From Sandaracinobacteroides sp041675905 (lineage in GTDB: Bacteria; Pseudomonadota; Alphaproteobacteria; Sphingomonadales; Sphingomonadaceae): a stretch of 64,000 nucleotides of DNA. The stretch covers positions 1 through 64,000 of the forward strand of contig JBAYSX010000013.1 in assembly GCA_041675905.1 (NCBI GenBank), in the 5' to 3' direction. The number at the start of each line of letters is the position of its first letter. Position 1 is the stretch's first letter. The notes under the pieces were generated by a model. That model did not search any database, was not told where the DNA came from, and saw nothing but the letters and a program-made list of their open reading frames with translations. Shown in pieces: positions 17,599-27,120 of the stretch. The position numbers and the translations under genes are program-made.

Positions 17599-17939
17599 CG
17601 TGCTGTTCTTGCCGCCACCCACTGGAACACCAGTGCACTGACTGCCAGTGTCAACAGGGTGGAAATGATCATCGCCGCCACAATCACCAGCACCTGCGAC
17701 GGCAGCAACGACCCATGCTCCATGATGCCCACCGCGGACGGCAGGAACATGATCGTCATATGGCCAAGCAGCCAGCCGGATATTTCAGTCAGGGTCGGGC
17801 GGGGGCGTGGTCGCAGCAGCAGCCACAGGAACAGCAGCGCCATGCCAAGGACCGCCCCCGGCAGCGGCAGACCGAGAATCCGGTGCAAAATCTCGCCGGC
17901 AAGCTGGCAAAGCAGAAGAAGAGCGATAGTCTGGATCAT
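17595..17939 (-). CDS. lrgA: LrgA/CidA family holin-like membrane protein
   Basis: The 114-residue protein has four helices and the family marks QLAGEILHRILGLPLPGAVLGMALLF-like region (about residues 11-36) and FLPSAVGIMEH. With LrgB it forms an inner-membrane pair related to holin/antiholin control or to pyruvate transport. The frame is open further upstream to 18230, but the ATG at 17939 matches the family start exactly. A perfect 7-bp hairpin with a U tract lies only about 22 bases before this ATG, so read-through of that terminator may control the operon. Confidence 0.88.
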   Translation of the reverse strand: MIQTIALLLLCQLAGEILHRILGLPLPGAVLGMALLFLWLLLRPRPRPTLTEISGWLLGHMTIMFLPSAVGIMEHGSLLPSQVLVIVAAMIISTLLTLAVSALVFQWVAARTAR

Positions 17940-17960
17940 CTTGCGGGTTTCCGTACACAG

Positions 17961-17981
17961 AAAAACAGGGCAGGGCCCTGT
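17961..17981 (-). terminator. Intrinsic terminator in the lrgA leader (attenuator or end of a small RNA)
   Basis: On the minus strand ACAGGGC (17981-17975), loop CCT and GCCCTGT (17971-17965) form a perfect 7-bp stem directly followed by TTTT (17964-17961). It has the form of a strong rho-independent terminator, but no gene lies before it on this strand: the next gene upstream (18084) runs the other way. It must therefore act on a leader transcript or a short RNA that starts in about 17985-18083. Confidence 0.6.
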
Positions 17982-18083
17982 TCCGCCGTGGCCCGTATGC
18001 GCCGGGCCGCGACTGGCGGGATGGACCGACGCTTGCCGGAGCCTTAGGAATCCCGCAAGCACAGCGCAAGGGACAGTGGCTCG

Positions 18084-19199
18084 ATGGATGATCGCATGGC
18101 TCAGGACGGACCGGGCACGGACGCGCAACCGGATGCGGCGGAAACGATACCGTCCGGTTCCGGCCTGCGGACCACGATCATCCTCGCCGGCTTCATTGTG
18201 CTGGGCGTATTGACGATTCTGTATGCGCAAGGCATCCCGCCATTCACCCGCACCGTGCAGGTAACCGAGCAGGCCGAAGTACGCGGCGAAACCACCATCA
18301 TTGCCCCCCGGATCGACGGCTATGTTACCGAATTACTGGTGGAAGATTTCCAGCGCGTGAGCGCCGGCAATATTCTGCTGCGGCTGGAAGACAGCATCTA
18401 TGCGCAAGAAGTGGAACGGGCGCGCGGCAATGTGCAGATTGCGCTGGCGGCGCTGCGCAATTCCGAACAGGGCGAACGCGCGGGTAAGGCGGGGGTTTCC
18501 GGCGCGCAGGCACGTCTGGAAGCAGCACAGGCGCAGCTGACGCAGGCGCAAGCCAATATGCAGCGCATCGAGATGCTGGCGGGGCAGGGCTCGATTTCCG
18601 CGTGGGAGCGTGATGCGGCAAAGGCTGATCTGGTCCAGAGCGCGGCGGCAGTGACGGAAGCGGAAGCACGGGTAGTGGCTGCAGAACAGCAGGTGGAAGG
18701 TGTCACCGTCGGGCGCGGCGGGTTGCTGGCGACGGTCGATGCGGCACGGGCGGAATTGCGGCTGGCGGAAATCAACCTGGCCAATTGCGTGATCCGCGCG
18801 CCGATCGACGGGCAGGTGAGTGAAGTGGGCGCGCGGCTTGGCCAATATGTGACCGCTGGCACGGCGCTGATGGGCCTCGTCTCTGAACAGATGTGGGTGA
18901 TCGCCAATTTCCGCGAGGAGCAGACGGCGCGGATGCGGCGGGGCCAGTTCGTTGAAATCCGCGTGCCGGCGCTGGATGGCGCAAGGCTGGCGGGGCGGGT
19001 GGAGCAACTTGCGCCGGCGGCTGGCAATGCCTTTCTGGAAAGCCGTCCGGCTGGAACCGGTGGCGATTTTGGCAAGGTGCCGCAGCGGATTCCGGTGCGC
19101 ATTCGCCTGGATCCCGATCAGCAGATGCTGGAGCGGTTACGCCCTGGCCTGTCGGTGGAGGCGCGCGTCGATACCGCCAGCGCGCCGGCCAAATTATGA
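18084..19199 (+). CDS. HlyD/EmrA-type membrane fusion protein
   Basis: The 371-residue periplasmic adaptor has one N-terminal helix (about residues 30-50), a lipoyl/barrel-sandwich half (RIDGYVTELLVEDFQRV), a long Ala/Gln-rich coiled-coil hairpin (about residues 110-220), the second half motif NLANCVIRAPIDGQV and a beta-barrel domain with FREEQTARMRRGQ. These match adaptors of EmrAB-type multidrug exporters. The gene is coupled to the NodT-like outer-membrane gene by a four-base overlap. No inner-membrane transporter lies in this unit; it may share a pump coded elsewhere. Confidence 0.85.
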   Translation: MDDRMAQDGPGTDAQPDAAETIPSGSGLRTTIILAGFIVLGVLTILYAQGIPPFTRTVQVTEQAEVRGETTIIAPRIDGYVTELLVEDFQRVSAGNILLRLEDSIYAQEVERARGNVQIALAALRNSEQGERAGKAGVSGAQARLEAAQAQLTQAQANMQRIEMLAGQGSISAWERDAAKADLVQSAAAVTEAEARVVAAEQQVEGVTVGRGGLLATVDAARAELRLAEINLANCVIRAPIDGQVSEVGARLGQYVTAGTALMGLVSEQMWVIANFREEQTARMRRGQFVEIRVPALDGARLAGRVEQLAPAAGNAFLESRPAGTGGDFGKVPQRIPVRIRLDPDQQMLERLRPGLSVEARVDTASAPAKL

Positions 19200-20572
19200 A
19201 AAATTTTGCGGGCTCAGGCTTGCTGATGTTGCTGGCCGCATGCGTGAGCCAGGGGCCGCCAGGGGCGGATGCCTCCATCGCGCCGCCTGATCGCTGGCGC
19301 ACGGATGCGGGCCCGGTAGCGCCGGTGGACCGTTACTGGTGGCGGCAATTCGGTGACCCGGTGCTGAACGATGTCGTGGAAACAGCGCTGGCCCATAATG
19401 ATGATCTGGCCATGGCGACGGCACGGGTGGCAGAAGCGCGTGCCAGCGAGCGGGTGGGCCGCGCCGGCTTGATGCCGCAGGTGGCGGTCGGTGCGATCGG
19501 TGGCGGTGTACGCGATATCGGCGCATCGGATACGGGAGAAACGGAATGGCTGGCGCGTCCGCTGTTTATTGCGTCGTGGGAGGCGGATTTATTCGGTCGC
19601 TTGCATAACGAAGCCGATGCGGCGCAGTTATCGGCGGAAGCGGCGGTGGCTGCCCGGGACGCGATGGCGCTATCCATAGCTGCGGCGGCGGCGCGCGGCT
19701 ATATTCTGCTCCGCGCGCTGGATCAGCAATTATGGATCTTGCGGCAGGCGCAGGGCGGGCGGGCGGAAGCCTTGCGTATTGCCCGCGATCAGGCGCAGGC
19801 CGGGTTGGTATCTGATCTGGTGTGGCGACAGGCGGAAGGCGAATATGCCGAAATCGCCCAACGCGCTGTCGCGGCCGAACTGGCCGTTTCCACCCAGGAA
19901 CATGCGCTGAGCCTGTTGATGGGTACCCCACCGCAAACCATCGGGCGTGGACTGGAAGTGGCGGCGCTGGCGCGACCGGCTGTTCCCGCCGGGCTTCCCT
20001 CCGATCTGTTACGAAAAAGGCCCGACATTTCGGCGGCGGAATACCGATTGGCTGCGAGCGATGCGAATTTGGCTGCAGCGCGCGCGGCCTTTATGCCGCG
20101 TATCCACCTGACCGGCAGCGGCGGTCTCGCCCTGTCGGATCGGCTGGCTGATCCGATTGGCGTCTGGTCTTTGGGGGCAAGCATCCTTGCGCCAATCTTT
20201 GAAGGCGGTCGCTTGTCGGCCGGGCGCGATGCGGCGGCAGCGCGGCGCGATCAGGCGGCGTTTGCGTATCGCCGGGCGGTATTGATGGCCTTTCAGGAGG
20301 TGGAGGACAGCCTTGCCGCCGTCGCCCGTTTCGGCGAGCAGCGCACGCACGCGCAGGCGCGGAAAACGGCGTGGACGGCGGCGCTGCGCCATGCTCAAAA
20401 CCGCGTGGAGGCGGGCTATTCCCCATATCTTGAACTGCTGGATGCGCAGCGCCGGCAGATAGATTCTGCTCTCGAACTGGTGCGGGCGGAGGCTGGCCAG
20501 TTGCTGGCGCTGGTGGCGTTGCACGAGGCGATGGGCGGCGGCTGGGGCAGCGACGGTGGAGCTACGGGATAA
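19196..20572 (+). CDS. NodT-family outer-membrane efflux lipoprotein (TolC-like)
   Basis: The 458-residue protein has a lipoprotein signal peptide (LLMLLAACVS, Cys near residue 16), followed by WWRQFGDPVLNDVVETAL, the typical opening of NodT factors, and two OEP repeats of long helices and beta strands. It would form the outer-membrane channel of a tripartite exporter with the HlyD protein before it. Its start lies in an ATGA overlap. The last 11 bases overlap the end of the GH13 gene on the other strand, so two units converge here. Confidence 0.86.
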   Translation: MKNFAGSGLLMLLAACVSQGPPGADASIAPPDRWRTDAGPVAPVDRYWWRQFGDPVLNDVVETALAHNDDLAMATARVAEARASERVGRAGLMPQVAVGAIGGGVRDIGASDTGETEWLARPLFIASWEADLFGRLHNEADAAQLSAEAAVAARDAMALSIAAAAARGYILLRALDQQLWILRQAQGGRAEALRIARDQAQAGLVSDLVWRQAEGEYAEIAQRAVAAELAVSTQEHALSLLMGTPPQTIGRGLEVAALARPAVPAGLPSDLLRKRPDISAAEYRLAASDANLAAARAAFMPRIHLTGSGGLALSDRLADPIGVWSLGASILAPIFEGGRLSAGRDAAAARRDQAAFAYRRAVLMAFQEVEDSLAAVARFGEQRTHAQARKTAWTAALRHAQNRVEAGYSPYLELLDAQRRQIDSALELVRAEAGQLLALVALHEAMGGGWGSDGGATG

Positions 20573-22175
20573 GCAGCCAGGCGAAGCCCGATGGTTCCAG
20601 CCGGATTTCCGTCTTCGTCATGGTTTGACCCCCGGCGGCAATGCAGCGGGCGTCGCTCGGCGGGTTCGGCCAGTGCGCGACCCGATCGGAAAGATTGAAC
20701 AGGCACAGGATTGTTTCATCCGCCGCCGCGCGGGTGAAGGCCAGCAGGCCGGGTGGTGCGTCGTGGAACCTGATGTTGCCATATGCGATGGCGCGATGGC
20801 GTTTGCGTAAGCCGATGGCCGCACGATAGTCGGCCAGCACCGATCCACGCGATAGCTCCTGTACATCTGCCGACATGGCCAGATGTTCGGGTGGTAGCGG
20901 CAGCCATGGTGTGCCGGTTGTAAAGCCGCCGTTCGGCGCGTCTGCTTCCCATGGCATTGGCGTGCGGCAGCCGTCCCGCCCCTTGAACGCTGGCCAGAAG
21001 CGGATGCCATAGGGGTCGCGCAATTGCTCGAAGGTGAGTTCGGCTTCGGTCAGACCGAGTTCTTCGCCCTGATAGATGCAGATGGTTCCGCGCAGGGCCA
21101 CCAGGATATGGATCGCCAGACGGGCCAGCCGCCGTGGATCGCTGCCGGGCCGCAGCCAGCGCGACACATGGCGCGCCACATCATGATTCGACAGGGACCA
21201 GCAGGCCCAGCCGTCGCCCGCCTGTTGTTCGAACAATTCTATGGGCGCGCGGAAAAAGGCCGGTGACAGATCGTGGCCGAACAGGTCGAATGTATAGCTG
21301 GCATGCAGCTTGTCTCCACCGCCGGTATATTGACCGATAGTGATGGGGGAGCGCGGGCCATCGCCGATTTCGCCCAGCGCTACGCGATCGCCATAGCTAT
21401 CGAGCAAGTGCCGGATGCGCTGCAGAAACGCCAGATTTTCAGGCTGGCTCTTGTCGTATAGATGGTCCTGAAAACCATAGGGATTGGTCAGCGGAACATC
21501 GGGTGCATGATGTTCGGGCGGGGCAGGCGGATTACTCCGCAAGTGCCTGTCGTGGAAATAATGCACGCACGCATCGAGCCGGAAGCCGTCCACGCCTGCA
21601 TCCAGCCAAAAACGCAGGATATCCAGCAGTTCGTCCTGCACGGCGGGGTTGTGAAGGTTGAAATCGGGCTGGGAAGCCAGGAAACCGTGCAGATAATATT
21701 GCATCCGCTGCCCGTCCCACTCCCATGCCGGGCCGCCGAAAACCGATAGCCAGTTGTTGGGCGGCGTACCATCCGGTTGGGGATCGGCCCAGACATACCA
21801 GTCGGCATAAGGATTCTCGCGGCTCGATCGGGATTGCGCAAACCAGCGATGCTGATCGGAACTGTGCGATAAAATCTGGTCGATGATGACTTTCAGGCCG
21901 AGATCATGGGCCCTGTCCAGAAGCGTACGAAAATCGTCCATCGTGCCGAACATCGGATCGACGCCGCGAAAGTCCGAAACATCATAGCCCATATCGGCCA
22001 TCGGGGAGGGGAAAAAGGGTGAAATCCACACTGCGTCGACCCCGAGCGACGCAATATGGGGCAATCGCCGGGTGATGCCCGGCAAATCGCCCATCCCGTC
22101 GCCCGTCGTATCCTGGAAGGAGCGCGGATAGACCTGATAAATCGTTGCGCCGCGCCACCAGTCCGTATCGGTCAT
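20562..22175 (-). CDS. GH13 alpha-glucosidase (oligosaccharide hydrolase)
   Basis: The 537-residue cytosolic enzyme opens with WWRGATIYQVYPRSFQD and has the GH13 blocks: DGVDAVWISPFF-like region I, GVDGFRLDA with the nucleophile Asp (about residue 203), GEIGD with the acid/base Glu, and SNHD with the transition-state Asp. The pattern is that of alpha-glucosidases acting on maltose and short maltodextrins, products of glycogen breakdown. It is the last gene of the glycogen operon and begins in a four-base overlap with glgX. Substrate linkage cannot be fixed by sight. Confidence 0.87.
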   Translation of the reverse strand: MTDTDWWRGATIYQVYPRSFQDTTGDGMGDLPGITRRLPHIASLGVDAVWISPFFPSPMADMGYDVSDFRGVDPMFGTMDDFRTLLDRAHDLGLKVIIDQILSHSSDQHRWFAQSRSSRENPYADWYVWADPQPDGTPPNNWLSVFGGPAWEWDGQRMQYYLHGFLASQPDFNLHNPAVQDELLDILRFWLDAGVDGFRLDACVHYFHDRHLRSNPPAPPEHHAPDVPLTNPYGFQDHLYDKSQPENLAFLQRIRHLLDSYGDRVALGEIGDGPRSPITIGQYTGGGDKLHASYTFDLFGHDLSPAFFRAPIELFEQQAGDGWACWSLSNHDVARHVSRWLRPGSDPRRLARLAIHILVALRGTICIYQGEELGLTEAELTFEQLRDPYGIRFWPAFKGRDGCRTPMPWEADAPNGGFTTGTPWLPLPPEHLAMSADVQELSRGSVLADYRAAIGLRKRHRAIAYGNIRFHDAPPGLLAFTRAAADETILCLFNLSDRVAHWPNPPSDARCIAAGGQTMTKTEIRLEPSGFAWLLIP

Positions 22176-24040
22176 GCAATATCCTTCGCCACGAAAAGGA
22201 CGCTGCGAGCAGGCACAAGCCGGGAAGGCTCAACAAATTGCACGGGCTGGCGGCTGCGATTGATCAGCACCGCGATATCGGAAAGTACCATCGCGATTTC
22301 GGCGGTATGCGGGTCTTCCCAATCCGCCACCGTAAACGGTTCTCCATTCGGGCGAAGCCAGCGCACTTCTTCCGGGTGCAGAAAGCCGGGATCGGTCAGG
22401 GATGGATGGCGGGCGCGGATAACGGCCAGTTCCGCAATATGCTGTTCGAGTTGCATGTCGCGCATGGCCCAATCGAGCGGAAAATTTTGTGCGTAGCCGT
22501 TGTTATTACCATGCTGGCTGTGGCCGAACTCATCGCCGGCGGTCAGCATGATATTCCCGCGCGTGGCGAATAATGTGGATAGCAGCGCCTTGATATCGGT
22601 GTGCCGCTGCCCGTTGATATAAGGGTCGTCGGTCGGTCCCTCGGCGCCGTGATTCCATGAGAAGTTCTCAGGGTGGCCGTCCAGATTTTCCTCGCCATTG
22701 GCTTCATTGTGCCGCCGTTCATAGGCAACCACATCGGCCAGCGTGAAACCGTCATGCGCGGCGATGAAAGATATGCCGCGCGTCTCTTCGCCCTGGAAAA
22801 CATCGTCCGAGCCGCAGATGCGCGTGACCAGCGGGCCAATCATGCGGGTGTCTCCGCGCCAGAACCGCCGCACATCGTCGCGGTAGCGGTCGTTCCACTC
22901 GCGGAATGGCTGCGGGAACTTGCCGAGCTGATACCCGTCGACGCCGATATCCCAGGGTTCGGCTATCAGTATCCGGTCTTCCAGCAACGGATCGGTGATG
23001 ATTTCGGTCAGCAATTGCGCTTCTGGATCGAAACCATGGCCCTCTCGTCCCAGAACCGGCGCGAGATCGAAGCGGAAGCCATCGACGCCGGCATTACGAA
23101 CGAAGTGCCGCAGCGTATCGAGGATCAGCCGGCGGGCGGCGGGATACTCGCAACGCAGCGTGTTGCCGCATCCGGTGTCGTTCACCAGATGCCCGTCGCG
23201 CATGCGGAAATAGGCTTCGCCATCCAGCCCGCGCAACGACAGCGCCGGTCCGGCGGCATCGCTTTCGCCGGTATGGTTCAGCACCAGATCGAGGATAACG
23301 CCAATGCCCGCCGCATGCAGCCGCTCTACTGCCTGGCGCAATTCGATGAAGCCTTCCGGGGCCAGGCGCGGGTCCAGCGCCATCAGCCCCACGGGATTAT
23401 AGCCCCAGTGGTTGGCAAGGCCCAACGGCGGCAAATGGCGTTCGTCGATCCACGCGACGACGGGCATCAGTTCCACCGCCGACACGCCGATTTTTTTCAG
23501 ATGCGCGATGATCGCCGGATGGCCGAGCGCCGCAAAGGTGCCGCGCCGGTGCGGCGGCACATCAGGATGCAGCTGCGTGAGACTGGCGACGTTCACCTCG
23601 TAAATCAGGCCGTCGCGCGCGAATAGCGGCGGGCGGGTGTATGGTGGGGCAGGCAGCCGGGAGATCAGCGCCTTGGGTACCAGCGCCGCCGTGTCCACCC
23701 CACGCTCCGCCAGACGCGGATCATGTACCCAGGGCCGGTCGATTTCGATGGCGTAAGGGTCCAGCAACAGTTTCGACGGATCGTACCACAGTCCCCGCTC
23801 GGGCGCATACGCGCCATGGGCGCGCAGGCCATAGCGCATATTGGCAGTGGCGGCGACGATGAAGCCATGGTGCCAGCCGTCTTGCGCCGCATCCAGGCGC
23901 TTGCGCGTCAGCGGCGTTTCGCCTTCGATGTCATAAAGTTCGACATCGACGCCGCTCGCATTGCCCGCCCACACGGTGAAATGGACGCCACCGTCCACGG
24001 GTGTGGCGCCTGGCAGCCAGTCTGGATCGGACAATTGCAT
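22172..24040 (-). CDS. glgX: Glycogen debranching enzyme GlgX
   Basis: The 622-residue protein has an N-terminal CBM48 domain (GGVHFTVWAGNASGVDVELYD-like region, residues about 17-100) and a GH13 barrel with GVDGFRFDLA holding the nucleophile, IAEPWDIG with the acid/base Glu and the AHDGF block near FIAAHDGFTLAD. GlgX cleaves the alpha-1,6 links in limit dextrins left by GlgP. It is slightly shorter than E. coli GlgX (657). The ATG shares one base with the pgm stop (TGATG), and the stop overlaps the GH13 start. Confidence 0.92.
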   Translation of the reverse strand: MQLSDPDWLPGATPVDGGVHFTVWAGNASGVDVELYDIEGETPLTRKRLDAAQDGWHHGFIVAATANMRYGLRAHGAYAPERGLWYDPSKLLLDPYAIEIDRPWVHDPRLAERGVDTAALVPKALISRLPAPPYTRPPLFARDGLIYEVNVASLTQLHPDVPPHRRGTFAALGHPAIIAHLKKIGVSAVELMPVVAWIDERHLPPLGLANHWGYNPVGLMALDPRLAPEGFIELRQAVERLHAAGIGVILDLVLNHTGESDAAGPALSLRGLDGEAYFRMRDGHLVNDTGCGNTLRCEYPAARRLILDTLRHFVRNAGVDGFRFDLAPVLGREGHGFDPEAQLLTEIITDPLLEDRILIAEPWDIGVDGYQLGKFPQPFREWNDRYRDDVRRFWRGDTRMIGPLVTRICGSDDVFQGEETRGISFIAAHDGFTLADVVAYERRHNEANGEENLDGHPENFSWNHGAEGPTDDPYINGQRHTDIKALLSTLFATRGNIMLTAGDEFGHSQHGNNNGYAQNFPLDWAMRDMQLEQHIAELAVIRARHPSLTDPGFLHPEEVRWLRPNGEPFTVADWEDPHTAEIAMVLSDIAVLINRSRQPVQFVEPSRLVPARSVLFVAKDIA

Positions 24041-25668
24041 CAGGTAACGACATCCGGTGCGATGCGGCCGGTATGGCGGCGGATGTGGGCGATGCTGTCT
24101 GCAATATCCACCAGCGGAGCCAGGGCCACGGCGGGTTGCTGGTCGAGATCGCCGTCCGTGGGCTCATAGCGTTCGATATAGACCCGCAACGTCGCCCCCG
24201 TTGTGCCGGTGCCGGACAGGCGGAACACCAGGCGCGAACCGCCGGAAAAGAGGATGCGGATGCCCTGGTGGCGGCTCTCCGAGCCATCGACCGGATCGAC
24301 ATAGGCAAAATCGTCCGCTGCCTCGATGGTCTGCCCGCCAAAGCTTTGGCCTGGCAATTCCGGCAGTCGCGCCCGTAATTCCATAATCAGCGTATCGGCG
24401 GCGGCGCTATCCAGCCCTTCATAATCGTGGCGGGTGTAATAGTTACGGCCATAGCGCGCCCAATGGCGGTGCGCGATGGAAGCGACGGATTCCCGGCGCG
24501 CGGCGAGAATATTGAGCCAGAGCAGCACGGCCCACAGTCCGTCTTTTTCGCGCACGTGCCCGGAACTGGTGCCTGCGGATTCTTCGCCGCACAGGGTGAT
24601 CTTCCCGGCATCGAGCAGATTGCCAAAAAATTTCCAGCCCGTCGGCGTTTCATAGGCGGGAATGCCAAGGTTGGCGGCGACCCGGTCTGCGGCGGTGCTT
24701 GTTGGCATGGAGCGGGCGATCCCGGCCAGACCTTCGGCATAACCAGGGGCCAGATGAGCGTTGGCGGCCAACATTGCGAGCGAGTCCGACGGGGTGATGT
24801 AAATGCCCTTGCCGAGGATCAGATTGCGGTCGCCGTCGCCGTCCGAGGCGGCGCCGAAATCCGGGCCTTCTTTCGCCATCAGCCGGTCGTACAGGGTTTT
24901 TGCATGAACAGGGTTTGGATCAGGATGGTTGCCACCGAAATCCGGCAGCGGGACGCCATTCCAGATAGCGTCAGCCCCCGCGCCCAGCCGCCGTCCGAGG
25001 ATTTCCCGGGCATAGGGACCGGTGACGGCATGCATGGCATCGAACTGGATGGAAAATCCCGAAGCGATCAGCGCGCGGATGGCAGAGAAATCGAATAATT
25101 CCTCCATCAGATCGGCATAATCGGTAACGGAATTATGGATATCCACCACCATATCGCCGATTTTATGGCTGGCGATCCGGTCGATATCGATCGGAGAAGC
25201 ATCGGTTATTGCATAGGAACGGATCTCACGCGAATATGCGTAGATCGCTTCTGTCAGCTTTTCCGGCGCGGGGCCGCCGTTGCCGATATTATATTTGATG
25301 CCGAAATCACCATCCGGGCCGCCGGGATTATGACTTGCGGACAAGATGATGCCGCCCATTGCGCCATATTTGCGGATCAGGTGGCTGGCTGCAGGTGTCG
25401 ACAAAATCCCGTGCTGCCCGACCAGCACGCGGCCAAAGCCCCCCGCCGCCGCCAGGCGCAGCACCGTCTGGATCGTCTCGCGGTTGAAATAGCGGCCATC
25501 GCCACCCAGCACCAGCGTCCGCCCGGCCACATCACCGATGCAGGCAAAGATCGAGGCGACGAAATTCTCGACATAGTGCGGTTGCTGGAAGTGCTGCACT
25601 TTCTTGCGCAGGCCGGAAGTGCCGGGCTTCTGGTCGTTGAAAGGGGTGGTCGCAACCTGTGACTTCAT
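24040..25668 (-). CDS. pgm: Phosphoglucomutase (alpha-D-glucose specific)
   Basis: The 542-residue enzyme interconverts glucose-1-phosphate and glucose-6-phosphate, linking glycogen to glycolysis and to trehalose synthesis. The catalytic serine loop is ILSASHNPGGPDGDFGIKY-like (about residues 112-130), the metal loop is DGDGDRNL and the sugar loop CGEESAG; the C-terminal phosphate-binding RLSGTGTTGATLRVY is also present. This is the PGM1-like class rather than PgcA or AlgC. It starts in a four-base overlap with glgA and is embedded in the glycogen operon. Confidence 0.93.
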   Translation of the reverse strand: MKSQVATTPFNDQKPGTSGLRKKVQHFQQPHYVENFVASIFACIGDVAGRTLVLGGDGRYFNRETIQTVLRLAAAGGFGRVLVGQHGILSTPAASHLIRKYGAMGGIILSASHNPGGPDGDFGIKYNIGNGGPAPEKLTEAIYAYSREIRSYAITDASPIDIDRIASHKIGDMVVDIHNSVTDYADLMEELFDFSAIRALIASGFSIQFDAMHAVTGPYAREILGRRLGAGADAIWNGVPLPDFGGNHPDPNPVHAKTLYDRLMAKEGPDFGAASDGDGDRNLILGKGIYITPSDSLAMLAANAHLAPGYAEGLAGIARSMPTSTAADRVAANLGIPAYETPTGWKFFGNLLDAGKITLCGEESAGTSSGHVREKDGLWAVLLWLNILAARRESVASIAHRHWARYGRNYYTRHDYEGLDSAAADTLIMELRARLPELPGQSFGGQTIEAADDFAYVDPVDGSESRHQGIRILFSGGSRLVFRLSGTGTTGATLRVYIERYEPTDGDLDQQPAVALAPLVDIADSIAHIRRHTGRIAPDVVT

Positions 25669-27116
25669 GCGTGATTCCTCGCCGCGATCAGGGATGTGTA
25701 AAGCCCGCTATAGCGGCTGGCGCTGTTCTTCCACGAAAAATCTGCCCGCATCCCCTGTTGCTGCATCTTCGCCCAGATTTTCGGCATGGCGAAAAGCTCC
25801 GCGGCGCGTCTGATGGCCGCATGGAAGGCTGCGCCATCACCGGCACGGAAATGCAGCCCGGTGGCGACGCCTGCGGCGAGCGCCGCCGTATTGGCGTCGA
25901 TAATGGTGTCCGCCAGCCCGCCGGTCCGGGCCACGACCGGCACACAGCCATAGCGCAGGCCATATAATTGCGTCAGCCCGCAGGGCTCGAACCGCGACGG
26001 CACAAGGATCGCGTCGCCACCGCCCTGCATCAGGTGAGAAAGCGCCTCGTCATAGCCGATATCGACAGCAACGCGGCCCGGATGGCGCGCGGCGGCAGCC
26101 AGCAAGCCCGATTCCAGAGACGCGTCACCCGACCCCAAAACCGCCAGACTTCCACCGAGGGCGACGATGGTGTCGGTGGCATCCACCAGCAAATCCATGC
26201 CTTTTTGCCACGTCAGCCGACTGACGACGACGAATAACGGGCCGTCGCCAACGTCAAGACCGAAACGTTCGATCAGGGCGCGGCGATTGTGGCTGCGTTT
26301 TTTCAATGTATCCATACTGAAACGGCTGGCCAGGGCGGCATCGGTTTCCGGGTTCCATTCGGCCGTATCGATGCCGTTCACGATGCCCGTCAGCGCGTCG
26401 CTCCGAACGTCGATCAGGCCTTCGAGCCCCATGCCGAACGCCGGTTCACGGATTTCGGCGGCGTAGGTCGGGCTGACGGTGGTGATGGCGTCGGCATACC
26501 AGATGCCAGCCTTCAGATAGCCGACGCCACCATAATATTCGACGCCATCGACGGCGAACGCGCGATCAGGAAGGTCCAGCGCAGGGAAAATTGTCGCCGG
26601 GAACCTTCCCTGAAAGGCGATATTATGAATGGTGAGCACCGAGGGCACGCGCGCTGCCGGTCCAAAGCGCATATAAGCCATGGCCAGCGCGCCCTGCCAG
26701 TCGTGCGCATGGACGATATCCGGACGATAGCGCGGCACGGTTCCCGCGGCGATATCCGCCCCCGCGCGGGAAAGAGCTGCGAAACGCTGCCAGTTATCCG
26801 GCCAGTCGTTTCCGTGCGCGTCGGTATAGGGCGGGCCTTCGCGGGCAAACAATCGTGGCGCGTCCAGCAGGAAAAGCCGCGCATCTCCGACGCGAGCGGC
26901 GCGGATACGGGCAGGGCCCCCGAACAGATCCGCATATTGTTTCACCGTCCGCACTGGCCCTCCGATGCGGCGGAGCACTTGCGGATAGGCCGGCAGCAGG
27001 GTCGTTACCTGCACCTTTTCCGGCAACAGTGCCGCGGGCAAGGCGCCGACCACATCGGCAAGCCCGCCCGTTTTCATCAACGGGTGCATTTCAGACGCAA
27101 TGGCCAATACCCGCAT
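25665..27116 (-). CDS. glgA: Glycogen synthase GlgA (ADP-glucose, GT5)
   Basis: The 483-residue enzyme adds glucose from ADP-glucose to the glycogen chain. The ADP-glucose-binding motif KTGGLADVVGALP lies at residues 16-28. HDWQGALAMAY and the C-terminal LVPSRFEPCGLTQLYGLRYG, with the Glu that helps catalysis, are also present. Length agrees with E. coli GlgA (477). The ATG at 27116 is four bases after the glgC stop; the end overlaps pgm. Confidence 0.95.
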   Translation of the reverse strand: MRVLAIASEMHPLMKTGGLADVVGALPAALLPEKVQVTTLLPAYPQVLRRIGGPVRTVKQYADLFGGPARIRAARVGDARLFLLDAPRLFAREGPPYTDAHGNDWPDNWQRFAALSRAGADIAAGTVPRYRPDIVHAHDWQGALAMAYMRFGPAARVPSVLTIHNIAFQGRFPATIFPALDLPDRAFAVDGVEYYGGVGYLKAGIWYADAITTVSPTYAAEIREPAFGMGLEGLIDVRSDALTGIVNGIDTAEWNPETDAALASRFSMDTLKKRSHNRRALIERFGLDVGDGPLFVVVSRLTWQKGMDLLVDATDTIVALGGSLAVLGSGDASLESGLLAAAARHPGRVAVDIGYDEALSHLMQGGGDAILVPSRFEPCGLTQLYGLRYGCVPVVARTGGLADTIIDANTAALAAGVATGLHFRAGDGAAFHAAIRRAAELFAMPKIWAKMQQQGMRADFSWKNSASRYSGLYTSLIAARNHA

Positions 27117-27120
27117 GATG

